A DNA stretch of 63,706 nucleotides from Yinghuangia elevatio (GTDB lineage: Bacteria; Actinomycetota; Actinomycetes; Streptomycetales; Streptomycetaceae): positions 1 to 63,706 of the forward strand of contig NZ_JBEZFP010000042.1 in NCBI RefSeq assembly GCF_040649515.1. The letters are read 5' to 3'. The notes below the pieces were generated by a model, which saw only the letters and a program-made list of their open reading frames with translations, was not told the origin of the DNA and did no database searches. Numbering within the stretch: the first letter of the stretch is position 1; the number at the start of each line of letters is the position of its first letter. A program made the position numbers and the translations under genes. Below are positions 8,173-16,075 of this stretch, piece by piece.

Positions 8173-9171
8173 GTGTCGCTGTTCTGGCGGATCTTCCTGC
8201 TCAACGCCGTGGTCCTGGTCACCGCGGCCCTGCTGCTGCTCGGCCCGGTGACCGTCTCGACGCCGGTGCACCTGGTCGAGGCCCTGGTCATCGTCGCCGG
8301 ACTGATCGCGATGCTGGTGGCCAACGCCCTCATCCTGCGTATGGCGCTCGCCCCGATGCGCCGCCTGACGCGCGCCATGACGGCCGCCGACCTCCTGCGC
8401 CCGGGTGCCCGCCCCACCGCGACCGGCCCCGCCGAGATGGCCGATCTCACCATTACCTTCAACAGCATGCTCGACCGCCTGGAGGCGGAGCGGGCGGGCA
8501 GCAGCGCACGCGTGCTGTCCGCGCTGGAGGACGAGCGCCGCCGGATCGCGCGCGAGCTGCACGACGAGGTCGGGCAGACGCTCACCGCGGTGCTGCTCCA
8601 GCTGAAGCACGCCGCGGACCACGCCCCCGAGGCGACGCGCGGCGACCTGGTCGTGGCCCAGGAGACCTGCCGGGACGGCCTCGACGAGGTCCGGCGGATC
8701 GCCCGGCGGCTGCGACCGGGCGTACTGGAGGAACTGGGGCTGCCCAGCGCGCTGCGGGCGCTGGCCGCCGACTTCACCACGAAAGGCCTTGTCATCCGGC
8801 ACGAGATCGGCGCCGACATGCCCCCGCTGGGCGCCGACGCCGAACTCGTGCTGTACCGCGTGGCACAGGAAGGACTGACGAACGTGGCTCGGCACTCCGG
8901 GGCGGACGAGGCGGTGCTCGCGCTGGCGCGCACCGCTTCCGGCGGTGTGGACCTGGTCCTCCGCGACAACGGGCGGGGACCCGGCGGCGCGGCCGAGGGC
9001 GCGGGACTGCGCGGCATGCGGGAGCGCGCGCTGCTCATCGGCGCCCGCCTCGGGGTCGGGACGCGGCCCTCGGGCGGGACGGTCCTGCGCCTGTCGGTGC
9101 CGCCGCCCGCGGAGTTGCGCGCGGCGGGGGCGCGGGCCGCGTCGGGGCGTACAGCCGGGAGCCGGGCGTGA
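8173..9171 (+). CDS. NarL-type sensor histidine kinase
   Basis: This 332-residue membrane kinase has two closely spaced N-terminal helices (about 6-27 and 33-56), leaving almost no extracellular sensor. A HAMP-like linker follows, then a HisKA_3 dimerisation domain with phospho-acceptor H130 in ERRRIARELHDEVGQ. The HATPase domain has its N-box in YRVAQEGLTNVARHSG and a DNGRGPGG G-box. The short loop suggests it senses membrane or intracellular signals. The start is GTG at MSLFW. Its stop overlaps the response-regulator start (GTGA), so translation is coupled. Confidence 0.92.
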   Translation: MSLFWRIFLLNAVVLVTAALLLLGPVTVSTPVHLVEALVIVAGLIAMLVANALILRMALAPMRRLTRAMTAADLLRPGARPTATGPAEMADLTITFNSMLDRLEAERAGSSARVLSALEDERRRIARELHDEVGQTLTAVLLQLKHAADHAPEATRGDLVVAQETCRDGLDEVRRIARRLRPGVLEELGLPSALRALAADFTTKGLVIRHEIGADMPPLGADAELVLYRVAQEGLTNVARHSGADEAVLALARTASGGVDLVLRDNGRGPGGAAEGAGLRGMRERALLIGARLGVGTRPSGGTVLRLSVPPPAELRAAGARAASGRTAGSRA

Positions 9172-9824
9172 CGGAACGGCCCACTCGCATCCTCCTCGCC
9201 GACGACCACGCGCTGGTACGCCGTGGCGTGCGGCTCATCCTCGACAACGAGCCGGATCTGACGGTGGTCGCGGAGGCCGCGGACGGTGCCGAGGCCGTCG
9301 CGGCGGTCCGCGGCGGCGGCGTCGACCTGGCCGTCCTGGACATCGCCATGCCCCGCAAGACGGGGCTCCAGGCGGCCCGCGAACTGGCCCGGCTGCGACC
9401 CGCGCCGCGCGTGCTGTTCCTGACCATGTACGACAACGAGCAGTACTTCTTCGAGGCACTCAAGGTCGGCGCCAGCGGGTACGTCCTCAAGTCCGTCGCC
9501 GACCGCGACCTCGTCCAGGCCTGCCGGGCCGCCGTGCGCGACGAGCCGTTCGTCTACCCGGGCGCGCTCAACACCCTGGTCCGGCACTACCTCGACCGCG
9601 GCGGAGACGGCGGCGCGCTGCCCGAGCGCGCGATCACCGACCGCGAGGAGGAGGTGCTCAAGCTCGTCGCCGAGGGCCACACCTCCAAGGAGATCGCCGA
9701 ACTCCTGGTCATCAGCGCCAAGACCGTCGAGCGGCACCGCTCCAACATGCTGCAGAAGCTCGGCCTCAAGGACCGGCTCGAACTGACCCGCTACGCAATC
9801 CGTGTCGGGCTCATCGAGCCTTGA
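9168..9824 (+). CDS. NarL/FixJ-type response regulator
   Basis: This 218-residue protein is the partner of the kinase directly upstream, overlapping it by 4 bp. The receiver domain has the acidic pair D12/D13, phospho-acceptor D58 in LAVLDIAMP and the conserved lysine in GYVLKS (about 107). A LuxR-type HTH occupies about residues 150-212 (TDREEEVLKLVAEGHTSKEI). Phosphorylation would drive dimerisation and DNA binding. Targets are not evident; neither the antiporter operon nor the glycosyltransferase shows a recognisable shared site. Confidence 0.93.
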   Translation: MTERPTRILLADDHALVRRGVRLILDNEPDLTVVAEAADGAEAVAAVRGGGVDLAVLDIAMPRKTGLQAARELARLRPAPRVLFLTMYDNEQYFFEALKVGASGYVLKSVADRDLVQACRAAVRDEPFVYPGALNTLVRHYLDRGGDGGALPERAITDREEEVLKLVAEGHTSKEIAELLVISAKTVERHRSNMLQKLGLKDRLELTRYAIRVGLIEP

Positions 9825-9976
9825 GCCGTACGCCGCCCCGGGGGGAGGGCGCCACCGCGACGTGGAACCACACGCGCGGGTGGAGTGCGGCCATCCGATC
9901 GAGGGCGCGTCCGCTGCCCGGCGCTGTCCCCCCTCCGGGACTCGTGCAGCATGAGGGCGTCTGACAGGTTGGTGGG

Positions 9977-11137
9977 GTGGGTGGGGTGCACGACCGAGCG
10001 CGGCTGCGCGTTCTGCTCGCGGTGGACGATCTGCGGATCGGCGGCGCGCAGGACCAAGTGGTGGGGTTGGCGGTGGCCTTGGCGGAACGCGGCCACCGTG
10101 TGGTTCTGGCCTGCACGGAAGGCGGGGGCCGGTCCGCGGAACGGCTCGCCCGGGCGGGCGTGCCGGTGGTGGTGCTGGGGCGGCGTCATGTCGCCAAACG
10201 GCTGAGCGTCTCCTTCGCGGTGCGCATCGCGCGCATGGCGAGGGCGGGCGGCTTCGACGTGGTGCACGCCCATGTGCACGCCGCATCGATGGCGGCCGCG
10301 CTCGGCGGACCGCTGGTCGGGGTCCCGGTGGTGGTGACCGAGCACAGCATGGCGTCGTGGCGCGGCCGGATCGCCTGCGCGTACAGCCGCCTGCTGTACC
10401 GCAGATGCGCACTGGTGCTGGCCGTGTCGCCGCAGATCCGGAACCGCCTGTGTACGAGCGACCGGGTGCTGCGCGGCCGCGTGCGCGTCGTGGGCACGGC
10501 GCTGTTCGGGTCGGCGCGGGCCGCCGCCCCTGGCCCCGAGCGCACACCCGAGTGCACATCCGGGCGGCCCGGAGGTCCGGTGGTCGGCGTGGTCGCGCGC
10601 CTGCGGCCGGAGAAGGGCGTGGAGTTCTTCGTACGCGCCGCCTCGCTCGTCGCCGACGCCCACCCCGACGTGACCTTCAGCGTCGTCGGCGACGGCGACC
10701 AGCGGCACCGCCTCGAAGGCCTCGCGGCCGGGCTGGGACTCGGCGGCCGGATGCGCTTCCACGGGGAACGCGCCGACGGGGCCAGGGCGGTGGCCGCCGC
10801 CGACGTCCTGTGCGTGCCCTCGCTCACCGAAGGCGCGCCGCTCGTGGTCCTGGAGGCGATGGCCGCCGGAGTGCCGGTGATCGCCAGCGCGGTCGGTGCC
10901 GTGCCCGACCAGCTCGACGGCGGCCGGGCCGGGATCCTGGTGCCGCCGGGCGACGTCAGTGCCCTCGCCGAGGCGCTGGACGGCCTGCTCGCCGACGGCT
11001 GCGAGCGGGCCCGGCTCGGCCGCTCGGGGCATCGGCGTCTGCGGGAGCTGGGTTCGGCGGACGAGGTCACCCGGGAGGTCGAGGCGGCGTACCGCGCGGT
11101 GGTCGGCGCAGCGGCAGGTGGCAGCCCCGGCCGGTGA
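9977..11137 (+). CDS. Glycosyltransferase family 4
   Basis: This 386-residue GT-B enzyme starts with VLLAVDDLRIGGAQ, the acceptor-domain glycine loop of GT4. The C-terminal half has VGVVARLRPEKGVEFFVRA and the donor-site motif PSLTEGAPLVVLEAMAAGVPV with the EX7E glutamates. Such retaining enzymes move a sugar from a nucleotide sugar to a lipid or glycan acceptor at the inner membrane face. It is monocistronic, so acceptor and product are unknown. GTG 9977 and GTG 9986 are both possible starts. Confidence 0.88.
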   Translation: MGGVHDRARLRVLLAVDDLRIGGAQDQVVGLAVALAERGHRVVLACTEGGGRSAERLARAGVPVVVLGRRHVAKRLSVSFAVRIARMARAGGFDVVHAHVHAASMAAALGGPLVGVPVVVTEHSMASWRGRIACAYSRLLYRRCALVLAVSPQIRNRLCTSDRVLRGRVRVVGTALFGSARAAAPGPERTPECTSGRPGGPVVGVVARLRPEKGVEFFVRAASLVADAHPDVTFSVVGDGDQRHRLEGLAAGLGLGGRMRFHGERADGARAVAAADVLCVPSLTEGAPLVVLEAMAAGVPVIASAVGAVPDQLDGGRAGILVPPGDVSALAEALDGLLADGCERARLGRSGHRRLRELGSADEVTREVEAAYRAVVGAAAGGSPGR

Positions 11138-11217
11138 GCCCCGGCACGGCCAACTGTCCCATCCGGTCCGGCGGGAAGGACAGGAGCCGGGACACCCTGG
11201 CGGATCGGTGCCGCGCC

Positions 11218-11245
11218 TTGCCCCCGACATGCCGGTGGGTAGCCT
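11218..11245 (+). promoter_or_regulatory. Promoter giving a leaderless DUF2804 mRNA
   Basis: TTGCCC, 16 bases and TAGCCT, with the -10 ending 6 bases before ATG 11252 and no ribosome-binding site between. Transcription would begin at or next to the start codon. Confidence 0.55.
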
Positions 11246-11251
11246 GACCCG

Positions 11252-12337
11252 ATGACATCGGGGGAACGAGAGATCACCGGCCCGGTCGACCTGTGCCTGG
11301 CGGACGGCCGGCTGAATCCCGGGGCCGTGGGCTGGTCCCGGACGCCGCTGCACCGCGCGAACCTGCGCGGCTGGGGGCGCACCAAGCGCTGGGAGTACTG
11401 GTGCGTCACGACACCGACGCACCTGATCGCGCTCACGGTCGGCGACCTGGACTACTTCCGCGTGCATGCCGTCCACTTCCTGGCCTACGGCGGGTACGAG
11501 ATCGAGCGCACCGACGTCGTCCCGCCGGTGGGTGGAGCCGCCCGCCTGCCCGAGACCATCGCCGGCGCACCCCTGTTGCACGCAGCGCCCGGCGCGACAC
11601 CCGACGCCTTGCAACAGGACACCGATGTGGTCGTCGGCCCCGAGCGCCCGACGGGCGGCCGGGTGCGGATCGAGATCCGCCGCGAGGAGGCCGGAACACG
11701 GCTGCGGGCGCGGTGCGTCACCCCGGAGCGGCAACCGCTGGAAGCCGACCTGCTGGTCGCGCACCCGGAAGGCCACGAGACGATGAGCGTCGTGGTGCCC
11801 TGGAGCCCACGGCGGTTCCAGTACACCTCGAAGCACGTGGCACTGCCCGCGACCGGCCAGGTCCGGGTGGGCCGCGACGTGTACGCGTTCGGCGACGACG
11901 CGTGGGGCACGCTCGACCACGGCCGGGGCCGCTGGCCGCGCCGGGTCGGATGGAACTGGGGTGCGGCGGCGGGGCGTTGCGGCGGGCGTACGGTCGGCCT
12001 CCAACTCGGCGGCAAGTGGACCATCGGTACCGGCGCCACCGAGAACGCCCTGTGCGTGGACGGCCGCGTCACGAAGATCGACCAGGAACTGGACTGGCAG
12101 TACTCCACGGCCGACTTTTTGGCGCCTTGGACTGTCCGCACTCCGGGATCCGACCAGGTCGACCTGGTGTTCACGCCGTTCCACGACCGTAGGGCGCGTA
12201 CCGAGATCGGGCTGTTCGCGAACCGCACCGACCAGTGCTTCGGCCGCTACTCGGGCAGCGTGCGCACCGACCACGGCGAGTACGTCGTCGTCGACAACCT
12301 GCTCGGCTGGGCCGAGGACGTCTACATGCGCTGGTGA
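11252..12337 (+). CDS. DUF2804 family protein
   Basis: This 361-residue soluble protein matches my recollection of DUF2804 across its length. Features are the N-terminal LNPGAVGWSRTPLHRANLRG block, the central WKRWEYW-type aromatic region, a conserved DDAWGTLDHGRGRWP segment and LGGKWTIGTGATENALCVDGR. The fold is probably a double beta-barrel of the lipocalin/hydroxyneurosporene-synthase type, a comparison from memory. Biochemical role unknown. It is a single gene with its own leaderless promoter, followed by a convergent terminator. Confidence 0.8.
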   Translation: MTSGEREITGPVDLCLADGRLNPGAVGWSRTPLHRANLRGWGRTKRWEYWCVTTPTHLIALTVGDLDYFRVHAVHFLAYGGYEIERTDVVPPVGGAARLPETIAGAPLLHAAPGATPDALQQDTDVVVGPERPTGGRVRIEIRREEAGTRLRARCVTPERQPLEADLLVAHPEGHETMSVVVPWSPRRFQYTSKHVALPATGQVRVGRDVYAFGDDAWGTLDHGRGRWPRRVGWNWGAAAGRCGGRTVGLQLGGKWTIGTGATENALCVDGRVTKIDQELDWQYSTADFLAPWTVRTPGSDQVDLVFTPFHDRRARTEIGLFANRTDQCFGRYSGSVRTDHGEYVVVDNLLGWAEDVYMRW

Positions 12338-12341
12338 GGGC

Positions 12342-12368
12342 CGCGCGCGGGACGACCGCCCGCGCGCG
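12342..12368. terminator. Bidirectional terminator hairpin
   Basis: CGCGCGCGGG (12342-12351) pairs perfectly with CCCGCGCGCG (12359-12368) around a 7-base loop. It sits between the convergent DUF2804 and cupin genes. Confidence 0.65.
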
Positions 12369-12409
12369 ACCGCTGCTCACCCTCGGGCCCTGTCACCCCG
12401 CGGCCTGTG

Positions 12410-13477
12410 TCACCCGCTCGTGACGGCGAGCATCACCGAGACCAGCACGGCGGGTTCGGCGCCGACCGGGCGCCAGCGATGCCGGGTGCCGCGCTGGACC
12501 ACGGTATCGCCCGCACCCAGGACGACGGCGGACGTTGCGTCGGATTCCTCGGCCCCCAGGGCCAGTTCGAGTGAACCGGACACCACCACGCCGACGTCGA
12601 TCGTCTCGGTCGTGTGCCACCCCGCCTCGCCGGGATCGTGCCCGGCCGCGAGCTCCACCCTCCGGAACGCCGCTCCGCCGCCGAGGGGTTCGAGCGCCCA
12701 CGGCACACCCTCGGGTACCCCGGCGAAGCCCTGCCCAGGGTTGCCGAGCGGGCCGCCGGTCTGCCACAGGTCGTACAACGCCACGCCGGCGGGCGGGAAG
12801 GCGGGGGCCGCGGCGCCGGACAGCGCGGCAAAAGAACGCCCGTCCGCGTCCGCGCCGGTGACCAGGAGTCGGGGCGCGCCGTCGCGCGGCTCGGCCGTGG
12901 GGGCGATGTGGGCGTCCGCGGGGGCGTCCGCGGTCGGCCGGTCGGACGCCGCGGCCTTGGGGTTCGGCGACAGAAGTACGGACAGGAAGGTGCACGGCCT
13001 GTCGCCGACCACCCGCCAGCGGTGCCGGGTGCCGCGCTGGACGACCGCGTCACCGCTGCCGAGGGCGTGCTCGCCGTCGTCCAGGCCCAGGACGATGTGC
13101 CCGTCGAGGACCACCATGAGGTCGAGCGTCTCGGTCCGGTGCATGCCCGGCTGCCCGGGATCGTCGCCGGGAACGCGCAGCCACGTCTCGTCGAGCGGGG
13201 TCCCCGGCGCGGCCGCCGGGAAGCGGATCAGGCGGCACGCGACCGCACCTTCCGAGGGGAACGACCCGCGCAGCGCGGCATCGGGCTCCCCGCCGTCGTC
13301 CGCGGTGCCCGGCGCCCCGGTCAGCCACAGCAGTTCGGAAAGGCCGTGGCCCGTCGGCGACGCCACGGTGACCGGCGGCGTGCCGTCGGCCGCGACGACC
13401 GGCAGGCCGTCCCGGTGACCGGTGACCACGCGGCGGACCGGGAAGGGGTGGGGCACGGGCACACTTGCCTCCGGCAC
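12410..13477 (-). CDS. Double-cupin protein with internal duplication
   Basis: This 355-residue protein consists of two similar cupin halves. The 11-residue string VVQRGTRHRWR occurs at 145-155 and again at 326-336, each followed by a G-x-x-P segment and a hydrophobic strand. Each half has an H-x-T-E-T motif upstream. Such bicupins bind small acids, and many shape or degrade carboxylate intermediates. Lying downstream of the SDR in the catabolic block, it may act on that pathway's product. A TetR-type operator sits 17 bp in front of its start, suggesting its own regulated promoter. Confidence 0.8.
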   Translation of the reverse strand: MPEASVPVPHPFPVRRVVTGHRDGLPVVAADGTPPVTVASPTGHGLSELLWLTGAPGTADDGGEPDAALRGSFPSEGAVACRLIRFPAAAPGTPLDETWLRVPGDDPGQPGMHRTETLDLMVVLDGHIVLGLDDGEHALGSGDAVVQRGTRHRWRVVGDRPCTFLSVLLSPNPKAAASDRPTADAPADAHIAPTAEPRDGAPRLLVTGADADGRSFAALSGAAAPAFPPAGVALYDLWQTGGPLGNPGQGFAGVPEGVPWALEPLGGGAAFRRVELAAGHDPGEAGWHTTETIDVGVVVSGSLELALGAEESDATSAVVLGAGDTVVQRGTRHRWRPVGAEPAVLVSVMLAVTSG

Positions 13478-13493
13478 GGGACGTCCTCTCTCA

Positions 13494-13508
13494 CTGACGG
13501 ATCGTCAG
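13494..13508. promoter_or_regulatory. Probable TetR operator
   Basis: CTGACG-GAT-CGTCAG is a perfect inverted repeat with 6-bp arms and a 3-bp centre, of the size bound by TetR-family dimers. It lies just upstream of the double-cupin gene; the TetR gene is less than 1 kb away in the same gene string. Confidence 0.55.
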
Positions 13509-13592
13509 GTCTATCAGGCGATGCCTTTGGGAGCCAGGTGGGCACGTGTGCAGCGTCGGAACCCGGCCGCAGCGCCGCCGCGGCTGCCCCGG

Positions 13593-14342
13593 TCAGCCGC
13601 CGTCGAGGGTGATCAGCTCCCCGTTCAGGTACGACGACGCGTCGCTCGCGAGGTAGAGCGCGGTGCCCACGATCTCCTCCGGCGAGGCGATCCGGCCCAG
13701 GCTGACGCGCGCCGCCATGTCCGCCTGCATCGGCTCGGTCGGCAACGACTTGTGCAGGCTGTCGGTGTGGAACATGCCGCACACGATGCTGTTCACGCGG
13801 ATGCCGCGCGGGCCGAACTCCTGTGCGGCGGCCTTGGTGAGCGCGTTCTGCCCGGCCTTCGCGGCGGCGTACACGACGGTGAACGGCGAGGGGTGCAGCG
13901 ACGCCTTGGAACTGATGTTCACCACCGACCCGCCGCGCGGCATGTGCGCGGCGGCGAGCGCGGTCAGCCGCAGCGGCCCCTTCAGGTTGACGGCCATCGT
14001 CTTGTCGAACAGGTCCTCGGTGACCGCGTCGAGCGACGGCGGGACGGGGGCGATGCCGGCGTTGTTGACCAGGACGTCGATGCGTCCGAACTCCGCGACC
14101 ACCGCCGCCACCAGCGCTTCGCACTGCGCCCAGTCGCCCACATGGCACGCGACGGCGAGGGCCTTGCGCCCCAGGGCGCGTACCTCGGCGGCGACCTCCT
14201 CGCACGCCTCCTGCTTGCGACTCGCCACCACGACATGCGCACCGGCCGCCGCGAAGCCGAGAGCCATCGCACGGCCGAGGCCCTTGCTGCCCCCGGTGAC
14301 CACGACGACCTTGTCGTCCGCGCGGAGTGTGGGGATGTCCAT
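13593..14342 (-). CDS. SDR-family NAD(P)-dependent oxidoreductase
   Basis: This 249-residue classical short-chain dehydrogenase has the cofactor loop TGGSKGLG (16-23), the NNAG motif (93-96), and catalytic S144, Y158 and K162 in YAAAKAG. It ends in SSYLNGELITLDGG, the typical C-terminus of 3-oxoacyl reductase or glucose-dehydrogenase-like SDRs. It likely interconverts an alcohol and a ketone. Its ATG overlaps the TetR stop by one base (TGATG), so it is translationally coupled to the regulator. Substrate unknown; the neighbours suggest an acyl or cyclic intermediate. Confidence 0.9.
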   Translation of the reverse strand: MDIPTLRADDKVVVVTGGSKGLGRAMALGFAAAGAHVVVASRKQEACEEVAAEVRALGRKALAVACHVGDWAQCEALVAAVVAEFGRIDVLVNNAGIAPVPPSLDAVTEDLFDKTMAVNLKGPLRLTALAAAHMPRGGSVVNISSKASLHPSPFTVVYAAAKAGQNALTKAAAQEFGPRGIRVNSIVCGMFHTDSLHKSLPTEPMQADMAARVSLGRIASPEEIVGTALYLASDASSYLNGELITLDGG

Positions 14343-15091
14343 CAATTCGCTCCAGTTGTCGGGCCGGTCGGGCCGGTCGGGCCGGTCGGGTCAGTCAGGC
14401 CAGTCGGGTCAGTCGACTCGGCCGAGGCATCCGTCGCTGTCGTGCCGGTCGAGAGCGAGTCCGTCCCGGTCCCGGTCGGCCCCGTCCGCCCGTCCGCCCC
14501 CGCGTCGCGGTCGATGCCTTCGACGAGGTAGCGGATGTGCAGGCCGAAGAGGATGTCGGCGTCCTCCGCCGACACGCCACCCGGATCGCCTCCCGCCCGG
14601 GCCGCGCGGCGCGGACGGCCTTCCGGCGGAGGCGACGCGCCCGACTCCAGGGCCACGAAGCCGACCGTCGCCCACATGATCAGCCGGCAGGCACGAACGG
14701 CGGTGTCGCCCGGCAGCCCGTCGCGGCGCATCACCTCGACCAGAGGCCGGGAGGCCTCGACGTACGCCTGCCGCCGCGGCGACACGATCAGCCGGCTGTC
14801 GCGCACCTGCCTGAGCCGGGCCCGGAGTTCGGCGGCCCAGCGCACCGCGTACGCGGCCCACCGCTCGTCGGCCGCCACCTGCGGCGCCACGTCGGCCAGC
14901 AGCCGGTCCGCGATCGCCTCCACCAGCGCCTCCTTGTTGCCGATCCGGCTGTAGAGCGGCACGGGCGACACCCCGAGGCGCGCCGAGACACTGCGCATGC
15001 TGACCGCGTCGAGGCCCTGCTCGCCGAGGATCTCGATCGCCGCCGCGACGATGCGGTCCGCGTCGAGGTCGAGGTCGGACGGTTTCGCCAT
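14342..15091 (-). CDS. TetR-family transcriptional regulator
   Basis: This 249-residue regulator has an N-terminal HTH (about residues 10-58: AAIEILGEQGLDAVSMRSVSARLG, then PLYSRIGNKEALVEAI) and a helical ligand domain typical of the TetR_C subgroups. The last 50 residues are a low-complexity Thr/Pro/Gly/Asp tail ending in GPT repeats encoded by a 9-bp minisatellite, which is unusual for TetR. It sits inside the catabolic block between the quinone-oxidoreductase-like enzyme and an SDR and probably controls that block through the palindrome at 13494. Confidence 0.88.
   Translation of the reverse strand: MAKPSDLDLDADRIVAAAIEILGEQGLDAVSMRSVSARLGVSPVPLYSRIGNKEALVEAIADRLLADVAPQVAADERWAAYAVRWAAELRARLRQVRDSRLIVSPRRQAYVEASRPLVEVMRRDGLPGDTAVRACRLIMWATVGFVALESGASPPPEGRPRRAARAGGDPGGVSAEDADILFGLHIRYLVEGIDRDAGADGRTGPTGTGTDSLSTGTTATDASAESTDPTGLTDPTGPTGPTGPTTGAN
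14361..14414 (-). repeat. 9-bp minisatellite in the TetR C-terminus
   Basis: Six tandem 9-base units occur here. Three are exactly GGGCCGGTC and three are variants (GGGTCAGTC twice, AGGCCAGTC). They encode Asp/Gly-Pro-Thr triplets at the end of the TetR protein. Confidence 0.8.
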
Positions 15092-15094
15092 GGT

Positions 15095-16075
15095 TCAGGT
15101 GCCTCCGAGAACGAGCTTGCCGACGACGCCCCGGTCGGCGACGCGCCGGAGGCCGTCGGGGAGGTCGTCGAAGGGTATGGTGCCGGTCACCGCGCTCCGC
15201 AGCTTTCCGGCGCCGAGCAGCGCGGACAACTCGCCGTGCACGGCCTCCAGTTCCGCGCGCGTGTAGCCGCCGGCGAACACCCCCACCAGGGAGGCGTTGG
15301 CGACGACGAGCTGGTGGGTCGGAATCTGCGCCCAGGAGCCGCCGGCGAACCCGACCGCGAGGTGGCGGCCGTCCCGGGCCAGCACGCTCGCCGCATCCGC
15401 GGCCAGGGCACCGCCGACGGGGTCGTAGACCGCGTCGACGCCGTGTCCGCCGGTGAGTTCGCGCAGCGCCGGGGCGATCGGCCCGGCCCGGTGGTCGAGT
15501 GCCGCCTCGGCCCCCAGACGACGGCAGTACGCCGCGCGTTCGGCGTCCCCGACCACGGCGACGACCCGGGCGCCGAGGGCGGCACCCAACTGCACGGCGG
15601 CGATGCCGCTGCCGCCCGCGGCGCCGAGCACCACGAGCCACTCCCCGGCGGCGACGCGGCCCCGGTGCACGAGGCCGGTCCAGCCGGTCAGGTGCGGGAT
15701 CCAGAACCCGGCCGCGTCGGCGTCGCCGAGCCCGTCCGGCACCGGGAGTACCGAGCCCGCCGGGGCGAGGCACTCCTCGGCGAACGACCCGTACCCCTCC
15801 GTGAACGCGGTCACCGCCATCACCCGGCTGCCGAGCGGGACCGCCACACCGGTGCCGACCGCGGTGACCGTCCCGGCGACCTCCTGCCCCGGGGTGAACG
15901 GCAGGGCGGGCGTGAGGGGATAGCTGCCCCGGCACATCAGGACGTCCGGCAGACCGATGCCGGCCGCCGCGACCCGGATCCGGACCTGGCCGGGACCGGG
16001 CCGCGGCTCGTCGACAGTCACCAGCCGCAAGGCGTCGACCGGCTCTCCGTGGGACACGACCTGCCAGGCGCGCAT
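15095..16075 (-). CDS. Quinone oxidoreductase-like MDR dehydrogenase (zinc-independent)
   Basis: This 326-residue medium-chain dehydrogenase/reductase has a GroES-like N-terminal domain and a Rossmann domain with LGAAGGSGIAAVQLG (about 150-164) for NADPH. The catalytic zinc ligands of alcohol dehydrogenases are absent, as in NADPH:quinone oxidoreductases and enoyl reductases. It likely reduces an enone or quinone. The start ATG overlaps the upstream SDR stop by one base, and TetR begins 4 bp after its end. It is therefore an internal gene of the leftward operon. Confidence 0.88.
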   Translation of the reverse strand: MRAWQVVSHGEPVDALRLVTVDEPRPGPGQVRIRVAAAGIGLPDVLMCRGSYPLTPALPFTPGQEVAGTVTAVGTGVAVPLGSRVMAVTAFTEGYGSFAEECLAPAGSVLPVPDGLGDADAAGFWIPHLTGWTGLVHRGRVAAGEWLVVLGAAGGSGIAAVQLGAALGARVVAVVGDAERAAYCRRLGAEAALDHRAGPIAPALRELTGGHGVDAVYDPVGGALAADAASVLARDGRHLAVGFAGGSWAQIPTHQLVVANASLVGVFAGGYTRAELEAVHGELSALLGAGKLRSAVTGTIPFDDLPDGLRRVADRGVVGKLVLGGT

